From Mesoaciditoga sp964503355 (lineage in GTDB: Bacteria; Thermotogota; Thermotogae; Mesoaciditogales; Mesoaciditogaceae), in NCBI GenBank assembly GCA_964503355.1, contig CAZCZS010000061.1, positions 1 to 9,901 on the forward strand: DNA of 9,901 bases, read 5' to 3'. The position numbers were made by a program, and so were the translations under genes. The notes under the pieces are model-generated. The model was given only the letters and a program-made list of their open reading frames with translations, ran no database searches and was not told where the DNA came from. Shown piece by piece: positions 1-7,821 of the stretch (its first letter is position 1; each line of letters begins with the position of its first letter).

Positions 1-1
1 G

Positions 2-505
2 GAAGACATGCGGGTAAGAGAGGTGTGGTTCGCACCTGATAATTATTCACCGCGCGTGGCCGCCGTTAAAAGGATATACCAATATTTCATATATAATCGG
101 AAAGAAAAGGATATCTTTTTGAGAAAAAGAGCTTGGTGGTTTCCGTATCACCTAAACGTTGAAAAGATGCGTCAAGCGGCTTCTTATTTGGAAGGTTACC
201 ATGATTTTACGTCTTTCGTTTCCAAAGATAAACACGACGATAGAAGCCCAATGCGTACCATTTACAGGATAAGAATTTTAAGGATATCAAGGTTCATAAT
301 GATAAGAGTTGAAGGAAAATCCTATCTAAAGAGAATGGTTAGAAACATCGTGGGAACGCTGGTCAAAGTTGGAGTCGGGACGTGGGAACCTTCGTACGTT
401 AAGGAACTTTTGAACATGAGAGATAGAAGCAAAGCGGGGGCTACGGCTCCCGCGCACGGTCTCTATCTTTACAAAGTGCTTTTTGATGAGAAATTCAAGG
501 AGTGA
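2..505 (+). CDS. truA: tRNA pseudouridine(38-40) synthase TruA, 5'-truncated by window edge
   Basis: The reading frame is open from the first bases of the window, and about 167 C-terminal residues are visible. TruA is usually about 245-270 residues, so roughly 75-100 residues, including the catalytic Asp of the GRTDAGVHA motif, lie to the left. What is visible matches TruA: the segment KRIYQYFIYN (the conserved RxYxY-like active-site strand), the YLEGYHDFTSF block, KRMVRNIVGTLVKVG, and the C-terminal AGATAPAHGLYLYKVLFD signature. TruA isomerises U38, U39 and U40 in the anticodon arm of tRNAs in the cytoplasm. The ATG at position 8 is an internal Met, not the start. The TGA stop (503-505) lies just before the GTG of tlyA, and the tlyA Shine-Dalgarno sits inside the last truA codons, so the two genes are probably co-transcribed and coupled. 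Confidence 0.93.
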   Translation, partial: EDMRVREVWFAPDNYSPRVAAVKRIYQYFIYNRKEKDIFLRKRAWWFPYHLNVEKMRQAASYLEGYHDFTSFVSKDKHDDRSPMRTIYRIRILRISRFIMIRVEGKSYLKRMVRNIVGTLVKVGVGTWEPSYVKELLNMRDRSKAGATAPAHGLYLYKVLFDEKFKE

Positions 506-509
506 GAGA

Positions 510-1316
510 GTGAAAAAAAGACTCGATGAATTGTTGGTTGAACGCGGTTTTTTTCCTTCACAGAATCGTGCAAAAGCCGAGATTTTGGAAGGGAACGTCT
601 TTGTAGACGGTCAATTGGTAGACAAAGCCGGAAAAAAAGTTAGAGAAGATGTTGAAATACGCTTGAAAAAGAAAAGCCCTTACGTTTCGAGAGGGGCTTA
701 CAAATTGTTGAAAGCGATAGAGGAATTCAAAATAGATTTGAAAGATAAGATATGCGGTGATTTTGGAGCATCGACTGGCGGTTTCAGTCAAGTGATGTTG
801 GAAAAAGGAGCAAAAAAAGTTTACGCGGTTGATGTGGGTTATGGGCAGCTTTCTTGGAAGTTGAGAAAAGATCCACGTGTGGTGGTCATGGAAAAAACGA
901 ACGTGCGTTTTTTGAGAAGAGGGGATTTCAAAGACGAAATGGATTTCATAAGCTGCGATCTCTCCTTCATATCTTTGAAATTGATATTACCCGTCGTGAA
1001 AAACATCATCGCAAAAAGTGGAGAAAGCGTTTGTCTTGTTAAACCGCAATTCGAAGCTGGTCGTGAGAACCTGAAAAAGGGAGTTGTAAGATCCAAAGAA
1101 GTTCACTTGCACGTTTTAAGCGACGTGATGAACTTCGCACGCGAGGTGGGATTTGATGTAAAAGGCTTAACCTTTTCTCCCATAAAGGGACCGGCTGGCA
1201 ACATCGAATTTCTTCTGCATCTGACAAGTAAGGAAGAAAACAAAAAAGAAAGTGAAAAGATTTTCGATCCAGCGGAAGTCGTGAACCTCGCGTGGAAAGA
1301 GTTATTGGAGGGATAA
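510..1316 (+). CDS. tlyA: TlyA-type rRNA (cytidine-2'-O)-methyltransferase with S4 domain
   Basis: A 268-residue protein, the usual length for the family. Residues 1-60 form an S4 RNA-binding domain (KKRLDELLVERG, SQNRAKAEILEGNVFVDG). Residues from about 60 form an FtsJ/RrmJ-like Rossmann methyltransferase. The SAM-binding loop is GDFGASTGGF (83-92), and the Lys-Asp-Lys-Glu catalytic set of the family is visible as K65 (SRGAYKL), D150 (SCDLSFISL), K178 (LVKPQFEAGRE) and E233 (NIEFLLHL). TlyA proteins methylate cytidine 2'-hydroxyls in 23S rRNA and, in some lineages, 16S rRNA; the old name 'haemolysin' is a misnomer. The frame is open upstream to a TTG at 483, but I chose GTG 510 because AAGGAG (497-502) lies 7 nt before it and the protein then begins exactly at the S4 domain. 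The stop is 2 nt before the secA start. Confidence 0.93.
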   Translation: MKKRLDELLVERGFFPSQNRAKAEILEGNVFVDGQLVDKAGKKVREDVEIRLKKKSPYVSRGAYKLLKAIEEFKIDLKDKICGDFGASTGGFSQVMLEKGAKKVYAVDVGYGQLSWKLRKDPRVVVMEKTNVRFLRRGDFKDEMDFISCDLSFISLKLILPVVKNIIAKSGESVCLVKPQFEAGRENLKKGVVRSKEVHLHVLSDVMNFAREVGFDVKGLTFSPIKGPAGNIEFLLHLTSKEENKKESEKIFDPAEVVNLAWKELLEG

Positions 1317-1318
1317 AG

Positions 1319-3796
1319 ATGTCGATCATAAACAAACTGTTTGATCAGAATAAACGGTATATAAAAAGTTTCTCTAAGATCGTTGAGAAAGTGAACGCTT
1401 TGGAAGATCAGATGAAAAAGTTGAAAGATTCCGATTTTCCGAAAAAAACGCAAGAGTTCAAAGAAAGGCTGTCAAAAGGTGAGACACTCGATGATCTGAT
1501 GCCGGAAGCCTTCGCTTTGGTGAAAGAAGCAGCGTACAGAACCATAGGCTTAAAACCATTTGACGTTCAGGTAATGGGAGCCGTTGCACTTCATCGTGGC
1601 ATGGTCGCTGAAATGAAAACAGGTGAAGGAAAAACGCTTGTCGCCGTTATGCCAGCGTACCTAAACGCGTTAAGTGGAAAGGGCGTTCATATAATAACCG
1701 TTAACGATTATTTGGCGCGCAGAGACGCTCAATGGATGGGGCCAATTTACGAAGCCCTTGGATTAAAAGTTGGGGCAATTCAATCGGAAATGGATCCAGA
1801 TGAAAGAAGGCAGATGTACAACTGTGATGTAACATACGGTACCAACAACGAAATGGGATTTGATTATCTTAGGGACAACCTCGCATATCTACCAGAACAA
1901 CGTGTTCAACGCGGGCACAATTACGCCATCGTTGACGAAGTGGATAGCGTTCTAATAGATGAAGCGAGAACACCTTTGATAATTTCTGGACCCGCTGGCA
2001 CCTCATCCAAACTTTACAAGATGTTTGCCGCTTTGGCGAAGAAGTTCATTCCAGAAAGGGATTTCAAAATAGATGAGAAATCTAAAACGGTTAGTCTTAC
2101 CGAAGAAGGAATTAAAAAAGCCGAAAAAATCCTTGGAGTAAACAACCTTTACGATCCTCAAAACATAAACTACAACTTTCATCTTTTGAACGCTCTAAGG
2201 GCTTTGCATCTCTACAAAAGGGATGTTGATTATCTCGTACGAAACGGTGAAGTTCTCATAGTGGACGAATTCACGGGACGTGTGTTGGAAGGAAGAAGGT
2301 ACAGTGAAGGACTTCACCAAGCGATAGAGGCGAAAGAGGGCGTGAGGGTGAAAGAAGAAACCGTAACTTACGCCACGATCACGTTGCAAAATTACTTTCT
2401 CATGTACAAAAAACTTGCCGGTATGACGGGAACCGCCTACACCGAAAGGGAAGAGTTCGAACAGATATACAACATGAAAGTCGTCGTGATTCCAACTAAT
2501 AAACCGGTTATCCGTAAAGATATGAACGATCTCATTTTCAGAAGTGAAAAGGAAAAATTCGAAGCCATAGTTGAAGATATAGCCAAAAGATACGAAAAAG
2601 GTCAACCGGTTTTGGTTGGCACGATATCCATAGAAAAAAGCGAAAAACTGAGTCAAATGCTGAAAAAACGTGGAATTCCACACGAAGTTTTAAACGCGAA
2701 ACATCCTGAAAGAGAAGCTGAGATAATAGCAAAAGCCGGTCAAAAGGGTGCCGTTACCATAGCCACGAACATGGCAGGTAGAGGAACGGACATAAAGCTT
2801 GGCGAAGGTGTCAAAGAGCTTGGAGGTTTATACGTTTTGGGAACGGAAAGACACGAGGCTCGAAGAATAGATAACCAGTTAAGAGGAAGATGCGGTCGTC
2901 AAGGAGATCCGGGTGAAACACGCTTTTATCTTTCAACGGAGGACAACCTTTTGAGGATTTTCGGCGGCGACAAGATGAGGAGCCTCATGAACACACTGAA
3001 AATATCCGAAGGCCAACCAATTCAACATTCCATGCTGAGTAAGTTGATAGAACAAGCTCAAAAGAAAGTCGAGGGGATACACTTTTCCATAAGGAAACAT
3101 CTTTTGGAACTGGATTCGGTTTTGGACAGACAAAGAAACGCGATTTATTCTCACAGGAATTGGATTCTTGATGGAACCGATGTTGAAGAACATCTTTTGG
3201 AAATATTCGAAGACGTTGTGGACAGGAGAGTGGAAAAATATTGCTCTTCCAAGCTTCCAGATGAGTGGGATCTCGATGGAATGGTGGAAGAGCTGAAGGG
3301 AATTTTCCCATTCCTGGAGTTGAATAAAAACTCGATCGAAACGAAAAAAGACGTGAAAGATCAACTGATGAAGAACATAAAAGAAAATTACGAGTTAAAG
3401 GTTAAGGAGATAGGAGAAGAGCAATTTGCCAACATAATAAAATACGTTATGCTCAAAGTTATAGATGAAAGATGGAGAATGCATCTTCAAACTGTTGATC
3501 ATCTTAAAGAATCCGTGAATTTAAGAGCTTACGGTCAAAAAGATCCCGTCATAGAATTCAAGAAAGACAGTTACGAAATGTTTGAAGAGATGGTCGATGG
3601 AATGTACGATGATGTCTCCTCCATAGCCTTTAGAATAGTGGTAATAGACGAACAAAAAGAAAGAGAAGAAGCAAAGAAAACCTTCGCGATATTGCAGGCA
3701 CAACACGATGAATTTTCTTCTTCGCTTGGCTCTGACAAATCGAAGGCTAAAGGCAGATCATCTTCAAAGAAGAAGCGCATGAGAGTGAAAAGATGA
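1319..3796 (+). CDS. secA: Preprotein translocase ATPase SecA
   Basis: An 825-residue SecA, the motor that drives unfolded preproteins through SecYEG at the cytoplasmic membrane. Walker A is MKTGEGKT (99-106). Walker B/DEAD-like is DEVD (206-209), followed by SVLIDEARTPLIISG leading into the preprotein-crosslinking domain. The return to NBD1 carries DEFTGRVLEGRRYSEGLHQA. NBD2 has AGRGTD (486-491) and the arginine-finger motif RGRCGRQGD (522-530). The helical scaffold/wing region follows, with DERWRMHLQTVDHLKESV. The C-terminus ends in a Lys/Arg/Ser-rich tail and lacks the CxC...C(H/C) zinc motif found in many SecA proteins. The ATG at 1319 was chosen over an in-frame ATG at 1292 because GGAGGG (1307-1312) lies 6 nt before it and the N-terminus then matches the family. 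Only 2 nt separate it from tlyA. Confidence 0.98.
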   Translation: MSIINKLFDQNKRYIKSFSKIVEKVNALEDQMKKLKDSDFPKKTQEFKERLSKGETLDDLMPEAFALVKEAAYRTIGLKPFDVQVMGAVALHRGMVAEMKTGEGKTLVAVMPAYLNALSGKGVHIITVNDYLARRDAQWMGPIYEALGLKVGAIQSEMDPDERRQMYNCDVTYGTNNEMGFDYLRDNLAYLPEQRVQRGHNYAIVDEVDSVLIDEARTPLIISGPAGTSSKLYKMFAALAKKFIPERDFKIDEKSKTVSLTEEGIKKAEKILGVNNLYDPQNINYNFHLLNALRALHLYKRDVDYLVRNGEVLIVDEFTGRVLEGRRYSEGLHQAIEAKEGVRVKEETVTYATITLQNYFLMYKKLAGMTGTAYTEREEFEQIYNMKVVVIPTNKPVIRKDMNDLIFRSEKEKFEAIVEDIAKRYEKGQPVLVGTISIEKSEKLSQMLKKRGIPHEVLNAKHPEREAEIIAKAGQKGAVTIATNMAGRGTDIKLGEGVKELGGLYVLGTERHEARRIDNQLRGRCGRQGDPGETRFYLSTEDNLLRIFGGDKMRSLMNTLKISEGQPIQHSMLSKLIEQAQKKVEGIHFSIRKHLLELDSVLDRQRNAIYSHRNWILDGTDVEEHLLEIFEDVVDRRVEKYCSSKLPDEWDLDGMVEELKGIFPFLELNKNSIETKKDVKDQLMKNIKENYELKVKEIGEEQFANIIKYVMLKVIDERWRMHLQTVDHLKESVNLRAYGQKDPVIEFKKDSYEMFEEMVDGMYDDVSSIAFRIVVIDEQKEREEAKKTFAILQAQHDEFSSSLGSDKSKAKGRSSSKKKRMRVKR

Positions 3797-3834
3797 TCTT
3801 GAAGGTAAAACAAGGATAAGGATGGTGATCGTTT

Positions 3835-4950
3835 TTGATCAGCTACGAGTTACGAACGAAAATAGAAGACGTGCAAAAAAGGTTCAACGAGATAAAAAAA
3901 TTCTTCGATGAAGAGGGAATGAAAAAAGAGATAAAGGAATTGGAAGCCAAAAGCGCTTCTCCCGATTTTTGGAACGACATGAAGAGCGCTCAAGAGACAC
4001 TAAAAAAGATGAAAAATCTCAAGGAAAAGTACGAAAAATTCCAGGTTATAAAATCGAAGATAGAAGAACTCGAAATAGGAATGGAGCTCTCCGAAGAAGG
4101 AGACGAGTTTATAGAAAATCTTGAAGAGGGCGCAAACGAAGCTCAAAAATTGTTGGAAAGTTTTGAAATGCTGATGATGCTCAACGGGAAGTTCGATTCC
4201 ATGAATTGTTATCTCTCCATTCATCCTGGAGCCGGTGGCACTGAATCCCACGATTGGGCAAACATGTTGTTGAGAATGTACACACGCTGGGCCGAGAGAA
4301 ACGGTTTTGAAGTCGAAGAAATAGACATTCAACCTGGCGAAGAGGCTGGAATAAACAGCGCGACCATACTCATAAAAGGAGAAAACGCTTACGGCTTTTT
4401 GAAACACGAAAGAGGCGTACACAGACTTGTCAGAATTTCACCATTTGATGCTGCTAAAAGAAGGCACACATCCTTCGCCTCGGTGAACGTTATTCCGGAA
4501 TTCAAAGACGACGTGGAAGTGGAAATAAAAGAAGAAGATCTGAAGATAGACACATATCGCTCCTCGGGAGCTGGTGGTCAGCACGTCAACAGAACGGATT
4601 CCGCCGTTAGAATAACCCACTTACCGACTGGTATAGTGGTAACCTGTCAAAATGAGAGATCTCAAATACAAAACAGAGAAGTTGCCATGAGAGTTCTAAA
4701 GGCCAGACTTTATCAATTGGAATTGGAAAAAAGACAGAAAAAACTTCAAAAAATTCAGGGAAATCTAAAAGAAATAGGATGGGGTAGTCAAATAAGATCT
4801 TACGTATTTCAACCGTACACCATGGTGAAAGATCATCGTACCAATCATGAAACGGGTAACATACAGGCGGTTATGGATGGTGAGATAGACGATTTCATAT
4901 ACGCGGAGCTCGTATTTTTCGCTAAAAATAACATGGATTTTGATATTTGA
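3835..4950 (+). CDS. prfB: Peptide chain release factor 2 (RF2), uninterrupted frame
   Basis: A 371-residue class I release factor. Residues 1-115 form the helical, coiled-coil-rich domain 1. The codon-recognition tripeptide is SPF (202-204, in VRISPFDAAKRRHTSFASV), which identifies RF2 (UGA/UAA) rather than RF1. The catalytic loop is SSGAGGQHVN with GGQ at 247-249, which positions water for peptidyl-tRNA hydrolysis. The frame opens with TTG at 3835, the only possible start after the in-frame stop at 3826-3828. GGTGATC (3824-3830) just upstream can pair with the 3' end of 16S rRNA at short spacing. The N-terminus MISYELRTKIEDV fits RF2 without an upstream exon, and no CTTTGA slippery site is present, so the classical autoregulatory +1 frameshift appears absent. 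It lies 38 nt after secA, and its 3' end overlaps the next gene by 11 nt. Confidence 0.96.
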   Translation: MISYELRTKIEDVQKRFNEIKKFFDEEGMKKEIKELEAKSASPDFWNDMKSAQETLKKMKNLKEKYEKFQVIKSKIEELEIGMELSEEGDEFIENLEEGANEAQKLLESFEMLMMLNGKFDSMNCYLSIHPGAGGTESHDWANMLLRMYTRWAERNGFEVEEIDIQPGEEAGINSATILIKGENAYGFLKHERGVHRLVRISPFDAAKRRHTSFASVNVIPEFKDDVEVEIKEEDLKIDTYRSSGAGGQHVNRTDSAVRITHLPTGIVVTCQNERSQIQNREVAMRVLKARLYQLELEKRQKKLQKIQGNLKEIGWGSQIRSYVFQPYTMVKDHRTNHETGNIQAVMDGEIDDFIYAELVFFAKNNMDFDI

Positions 4951-5785
4951 GGTTCTCCTTTGCACATCTCTTTTCTCCTTACCGATTTACGTGTCCGTAC
5001 AAAATGGGATAAGTCAAGAGTACACTTTAAGCGTTAAAAGCTGGAGCGAAGAGTTTTGGAACTCGTTGGGAAAGATGTGGGGAGTTTATCCCACGCGCCC
5101 AGTTTACATGATGCTCGCAAAGGGAAATTTCGGACCGGAAATGGGATTCACGATCTCTTACCCCGATAGTTTTCGAGTGCTCGTGGATCTGAATTTTCCA
5201 TCTCAAACACGTGCAACGGTCGCTCACGAACTGATGCACGTGTTTCAATTTGCGTGGATGAAAAGGTACAAACGTCTCATGCCGCTTTGGGTTATCGAAG
5301 GATTGGCGACATGGTACGGAGGGAAAGAGGGAACGTACACAAGTCCGCTTGGAGCAAACCCTTTCTTGTTTTGGAGTGTCGATCCGATGAAATATAAAAA
5401 ATACCCTCAAATTCAAGAAGCGAAGGGCGAATACTACTCGGAAGTTTACGCCCTTTTCAACGCGTTGGATGAAAAGTGCGATCTCGAAAAAAATTTCCCA
5501 CGCATTTTGAGTTATGTAAGAGAGGGAAAAAGTTGGAAAGAGAGTTTTTCGGAAGTTTTGGGAGAAAATTTCGACGATTTCTATTCAAGATGGAGAAGGG
5601 ATAACCTCATCTTCATATCGTTGAAATTCTCGTCCTTTTGGGGGATATGGATCGGACTTCCAATGTTGCTGATCGTCTTATTTTTTATCAAACGCGCTAA
5701 GAAGAACAAGGAAAATGCCGAAGATGATTTGAAAGAACTTGAAGAACTTTACGGCAAAGATTATTGGAAAGGTGGAAACGATTGA
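4940..5785 (+). CDS. Membrane-anchored zinc metallopeptidase, peptidase MA-like (HEXXH...E)
   Basis: A 281-residue protein. The zinc signature is AHELMHVFQF, HELMH at 96-100 (His ligands 96 and 100, catalytic Glu 97), followed by WVIEGLATWYGG with the likely third ligand E120. This spacing and the later EYYSEVYALFNAL block resemble the peptidase MA-like gluzincin family. The N-terminus (residues 2-20) is hydrophobic, like a signal or anchor, but lacks basic residues. A second strong transmembrane segment spans about 233-250 (FWGIWIGLPMLLIVLFFIK), followed by basic residues and an acidic tail. I infer that the peptidase domain faces outside and the tail faces the cytoplasm. The start is uncertain: TTG 4940 overlaps the end of prfB with no clear Shine-Dalgarno, and a GTG at 4991 is the next option. 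The stop overlaps the next gene. The substrate is unknown; the position after secA and before a csaB-like gene suggests an envelope role. Confidence 0.75.
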   Translation: MIFEVLLCTSLFSLPIYVSVQNGISQEYTLSVKSWSEEFWNSLGKMWGVYPTRPVYMMLAKGNFGPEMGFTISYPDSFRVLVDLNFPSQTRATVAHELMHVFQFAWMKRYKRLMPLWVIEGLATWYGGKEGTYTSPLGANPFLFWSVDPMKYKKYPQIQEAKGEYYSEVYALFNALDEKCDLEKNFPRILSYVREGKSWKESFSEVLGENFDDFYSRWRRDNLIFISLKFSSFWGIWIGLPMLLIVLFFIKRAKKNKENAEDDLKELEELYGKDYWKGGND

Positions 5786-6699
5786 AGAGAATAACGTTGT
5801 TGGCCGGACAAAACAGCGAGAATTACGGTGAAAAACTCACTTATTTTCAAGCTCTTGAAGTGTTAAAGGACAAAGACGTGAAGATTTACATCCCAACCAG
5901 CGTGAAAGAGTCTCTACATGCCGTGTTTTCATCGGACGCTGTGATCTTTGCTGGAAGAAGAATGTTGGGAAACATCGACTCTTTGGACATCGTAACGATG
6001 GCGCTCGAAATGGAAAGACCCGTTTTTTTCTTTGGAGTTGGTCTCGGCGAGATGAGAAATAAGGGGCTAAGGAAGTTCTCAACTATTCTGATGAGTCCGC
6101 TAACTCAAGGTTTTTTAACAGATCACATCTCAACACGATGGGCGCAACTTTGGGCTGGAAAACGGGTCAAGGTCGGTGCCGATCTGTGCCATATATACCT
6201 TCTAACTCACGCGAAAAGAGGTAAGAGTAAATTCGCCGTTTTCTCTCCTCGTTACAACGGGGTTTTGAGAAGATATAAAGAGCTAAAATGGTTGCCCGCT
6301 TTGGACGCAAGAATAGTGGTCGCGAACCATAGCGATTCCAAGGCGGCCATAGACGTTTCTCAGCATCTAAAAACGGAAGATATAATCATAGTGTCAGAAC
6401 CAAAAGATGTAATGGAAGTCGTATCAAATGCGAAATTCATAATCTCGGAAAGATTTCACGTTTCACTCACCGCGGAAAGTTTTGGAGTACCGTTTATTCA
6501 CGTTGGAAGAAGAGCCATGAGATATTTTGAAAAGGATTTCGAGGATAACTTCTCCCTTCCGGATGAAGTCGAAATGGCGCTCGCGTTTTCTAAAATCAAG
6601 GAAAATGTTCCCGATCATTATGAAAGATTTAACGAACGTATAAAAAAAAGATTTGAGGAAATGCTAAAAGGATTGAACTCATTTTTGATGAAGATATAG
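5782..6699 (+). CDS. csaB: CsaB-like polysaccharide pyruvyltransferase family protein
   Basis: A 305-residue protein that follows the layout of the polysaccharide pyruvyl transferase family. Visible blocks are an N-terminal strand-loop (ITLLAGQNSENYGEKLTYF), SDAVIFAGRRMLGNIDSLD (51-69) where relatives have a Gly-rich GGG loop, PVFFFGVGLGEMRNKGLRK (80-98), HISTRWAQLWAGKRVKVGAD (115-134, equivalent to the TxRD...S...L..G...AD stretch), and SERFHVSLTAESFGVPFI (222-239, equivalent to MRLH...GVPF). In CsaB proteins this fold transfers pyruvate from phosphoenolpyruvate to cell-wall glycan, creating anchors for S-layer proteins. Here a role in envelope polymer modification is inference. I chose TTG 5782, not the upstream TTG 5764, because AAAGGTGG (5768-5775) lies 6 nt before it and it forms a TTGA overlap with the previous stop, favouring translational coupling. 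The loss of GGG makes exact substrate use uncertain. Confidence 0.75.
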   Translation: MKRITLLAGQNSENYGEKLTYFQALEVLKDKDVKIYIPTSVKESLHAVFSSDAVIFAGRRMLGNIDSLDIVTMALEMERPVFFFGVGLGEMRNKGLRKFSTILMSPLTQGFLTDHISTRWAQLWAGKRVKVGADLCHIYLLTHAKRGKSKFAVFSPRYNGVLRRYKELKWLPALDARIVVANHSDSKAAIDVSQHLKTEDIIIVSEPKDVMEVVSNAKFIISERFHVSLTAESFGVPFIHVGRRAMRYFEKDFEDNFSLPDEVEMALAFSKIKENVPDHYERFNERIKKRFEEMLKGLNSFLMKI

Positions 6700-6715
6700 A
6701 AAAGGAGGAAGACGC

Positions 6716-7798
6716 ATGATTTCCGATCTTATTTATTTAATGGTGAAGATGTTTTCAATGAGAAGATGGAACAACAAACCCACAGTTGAACAAAACAGCG
6801 AAGCTTCCAACAGCGGTTTTATCCTACAAACTGCGCATTTGCTGGGAATGCTGGAAAAGGCGAAAGGCGAAAAGGTGAACTTCAAAAAATTGCTCGTTCG
6901 TGGCGCACTGAAGGATATGCCAAAGTGCATTCTCTCTGATATCTCGTTGGAAACCAAAAGGACAATTCAACGTCTTTCACCTCAATTGTGGAGAAAAGTC
7001 TACAATGGGGCGGTTGAAGACGTCATCAAAACGGTTCCCAAAAAATGGAAAGAGGAATTCGAAGAGTCCATTCTCAATTCCAGAGACGACTCGCTGGAGG
7101 GAAGAATAATCGAAGCCGCAGACACTTACGCGGCTTACGTTGAAGCTGAAATGAACAGTAGACTTTTCAACGAGTATTTTTCCGAGATAAAGAACTCCAT
7201 CAAAGATAAGATGGAAAAAATAGAATTGGATTCCCTAAAGAAATTGCTTTCAGATGAGAAATTGAAAAGATATCTCACGTACGTTCGCGGACTCATGCAT
7301 GCGGTGAGATGGAATCAACATCCTCGTACCGTACCAACAACGGTCGCCGGTCACACACTTTTCGTCGTTTTTGTAGCCTATCTCCTCTCTATCGAAGATG
7401 GAAACGTTGATACGCTTAACGTCATGGAAAGAGCGCTTTTTCATGACGTACCTGAAGCCCTTACCGGTGATATAATTTCTCCTACCAAAAGACGCGTTGA
7501 AGGGTTCGAAAAAGTCGTGGAAGACGTTGAATCGAAGATGGTTCATGAAGTTTTGCTCCCCTTGTTGCCAACGGAAACAGCGAACTACTATTCACCCTTA
7601 ATGCTGAATCCATTTGGTGGAGGAAAAGAGGGAAGAATAACGAGAGCGGCCGATTTGATAGGCAGCTTGATAGAGTGTAAAATAGAAATAGACAACGGAG
7701 TTAAAGCTTCCATATTCGAAAAGGGATACTCAGACATAAAGAAACAATTACTTGAAATGAATTTGGACGTTGTGAGAAACCTCATAGCGGAACTTTGA
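6716..7798 (+). CDS. Tandem HD-domain protein (YfbR-like), N-terminal copy degenerate
   Basis: A 360-residue protein with two HD-superfamily halves. The C-terminal half (about 188-360) is intact: R198-W199, H213 (AGHTLF), H243-D244 with E247 (LFHDVPEALTGD), D252 and D313 (RAADLIGSLIE). This resembles YfbR-type metal-dependent 5'-nucleotidases. The N-terminal half (about 8-165) repeats the same pattern, R17-W18, GALKDMPKCILSD and IIEAADTYAAYVEAE. There the first His is N32, the HD His is K66 and the Glu is K70, while D67, D75 and D136 remain. I infer that the second half is catalytic and the first structural or regulatory. The likely activity is hydrolysis of (deoxy)nucleoside monophosphates, not certain. 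Start ATG 6716 has a strong AAAGGAGG (6701-6708) 7 nt upstream. It lies 16 nt after csaB, is the last gene of the run and is followed by a strong terminator. Confidence 0.8.
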   Translation: MISDLIYLMVKMFSMRRWNNKPTVEQNSEASNSGFILQTAHLLGMLEKAKGEKVNFKKLLVRGALKDMPKCILSDISLETKRTIQRLSPQLWRKVYNGAVEDVIKTVPKKWKEEFEESILNSRDDSLEGRIIEAADTYAAYVEAEMNSRLFNEYFSEIKNSIKDKMEKIELDSLKKLLSDEKLKRYLTYVRGLMHAVRWNQHPRTVPTTVAGHTLFVVFVAYLLSIEDGNVDTLNVMERALFHDVPEALTGDIISPTKRRVEGFEKVVEDVESKMVHEVLLPLLPTETANYYSPLMLNPFGGGKEGRITRAADLIGSLIECKIEIDNGVKASIFEKGYSDIKKQLLEMNLDVVRNLIAEL

Positions 7799-7821
7799 TC
7801 TTTCCGCACATCCACCTTTGT

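Noticed and set aside
3793..3819. Eight-codon ATG frame overlapping the secA stop
   Set aside because: It is too short, has no Shine-Dalgarno, and is easily expected by chance.
3835..3930. Classical RF2 programmed +1 frameshift (CTTTGAC)
   Set aside because: No CTTTGA is present, and the RF2 frame is continuous from TTG 3835 with a family-like N-terminus.
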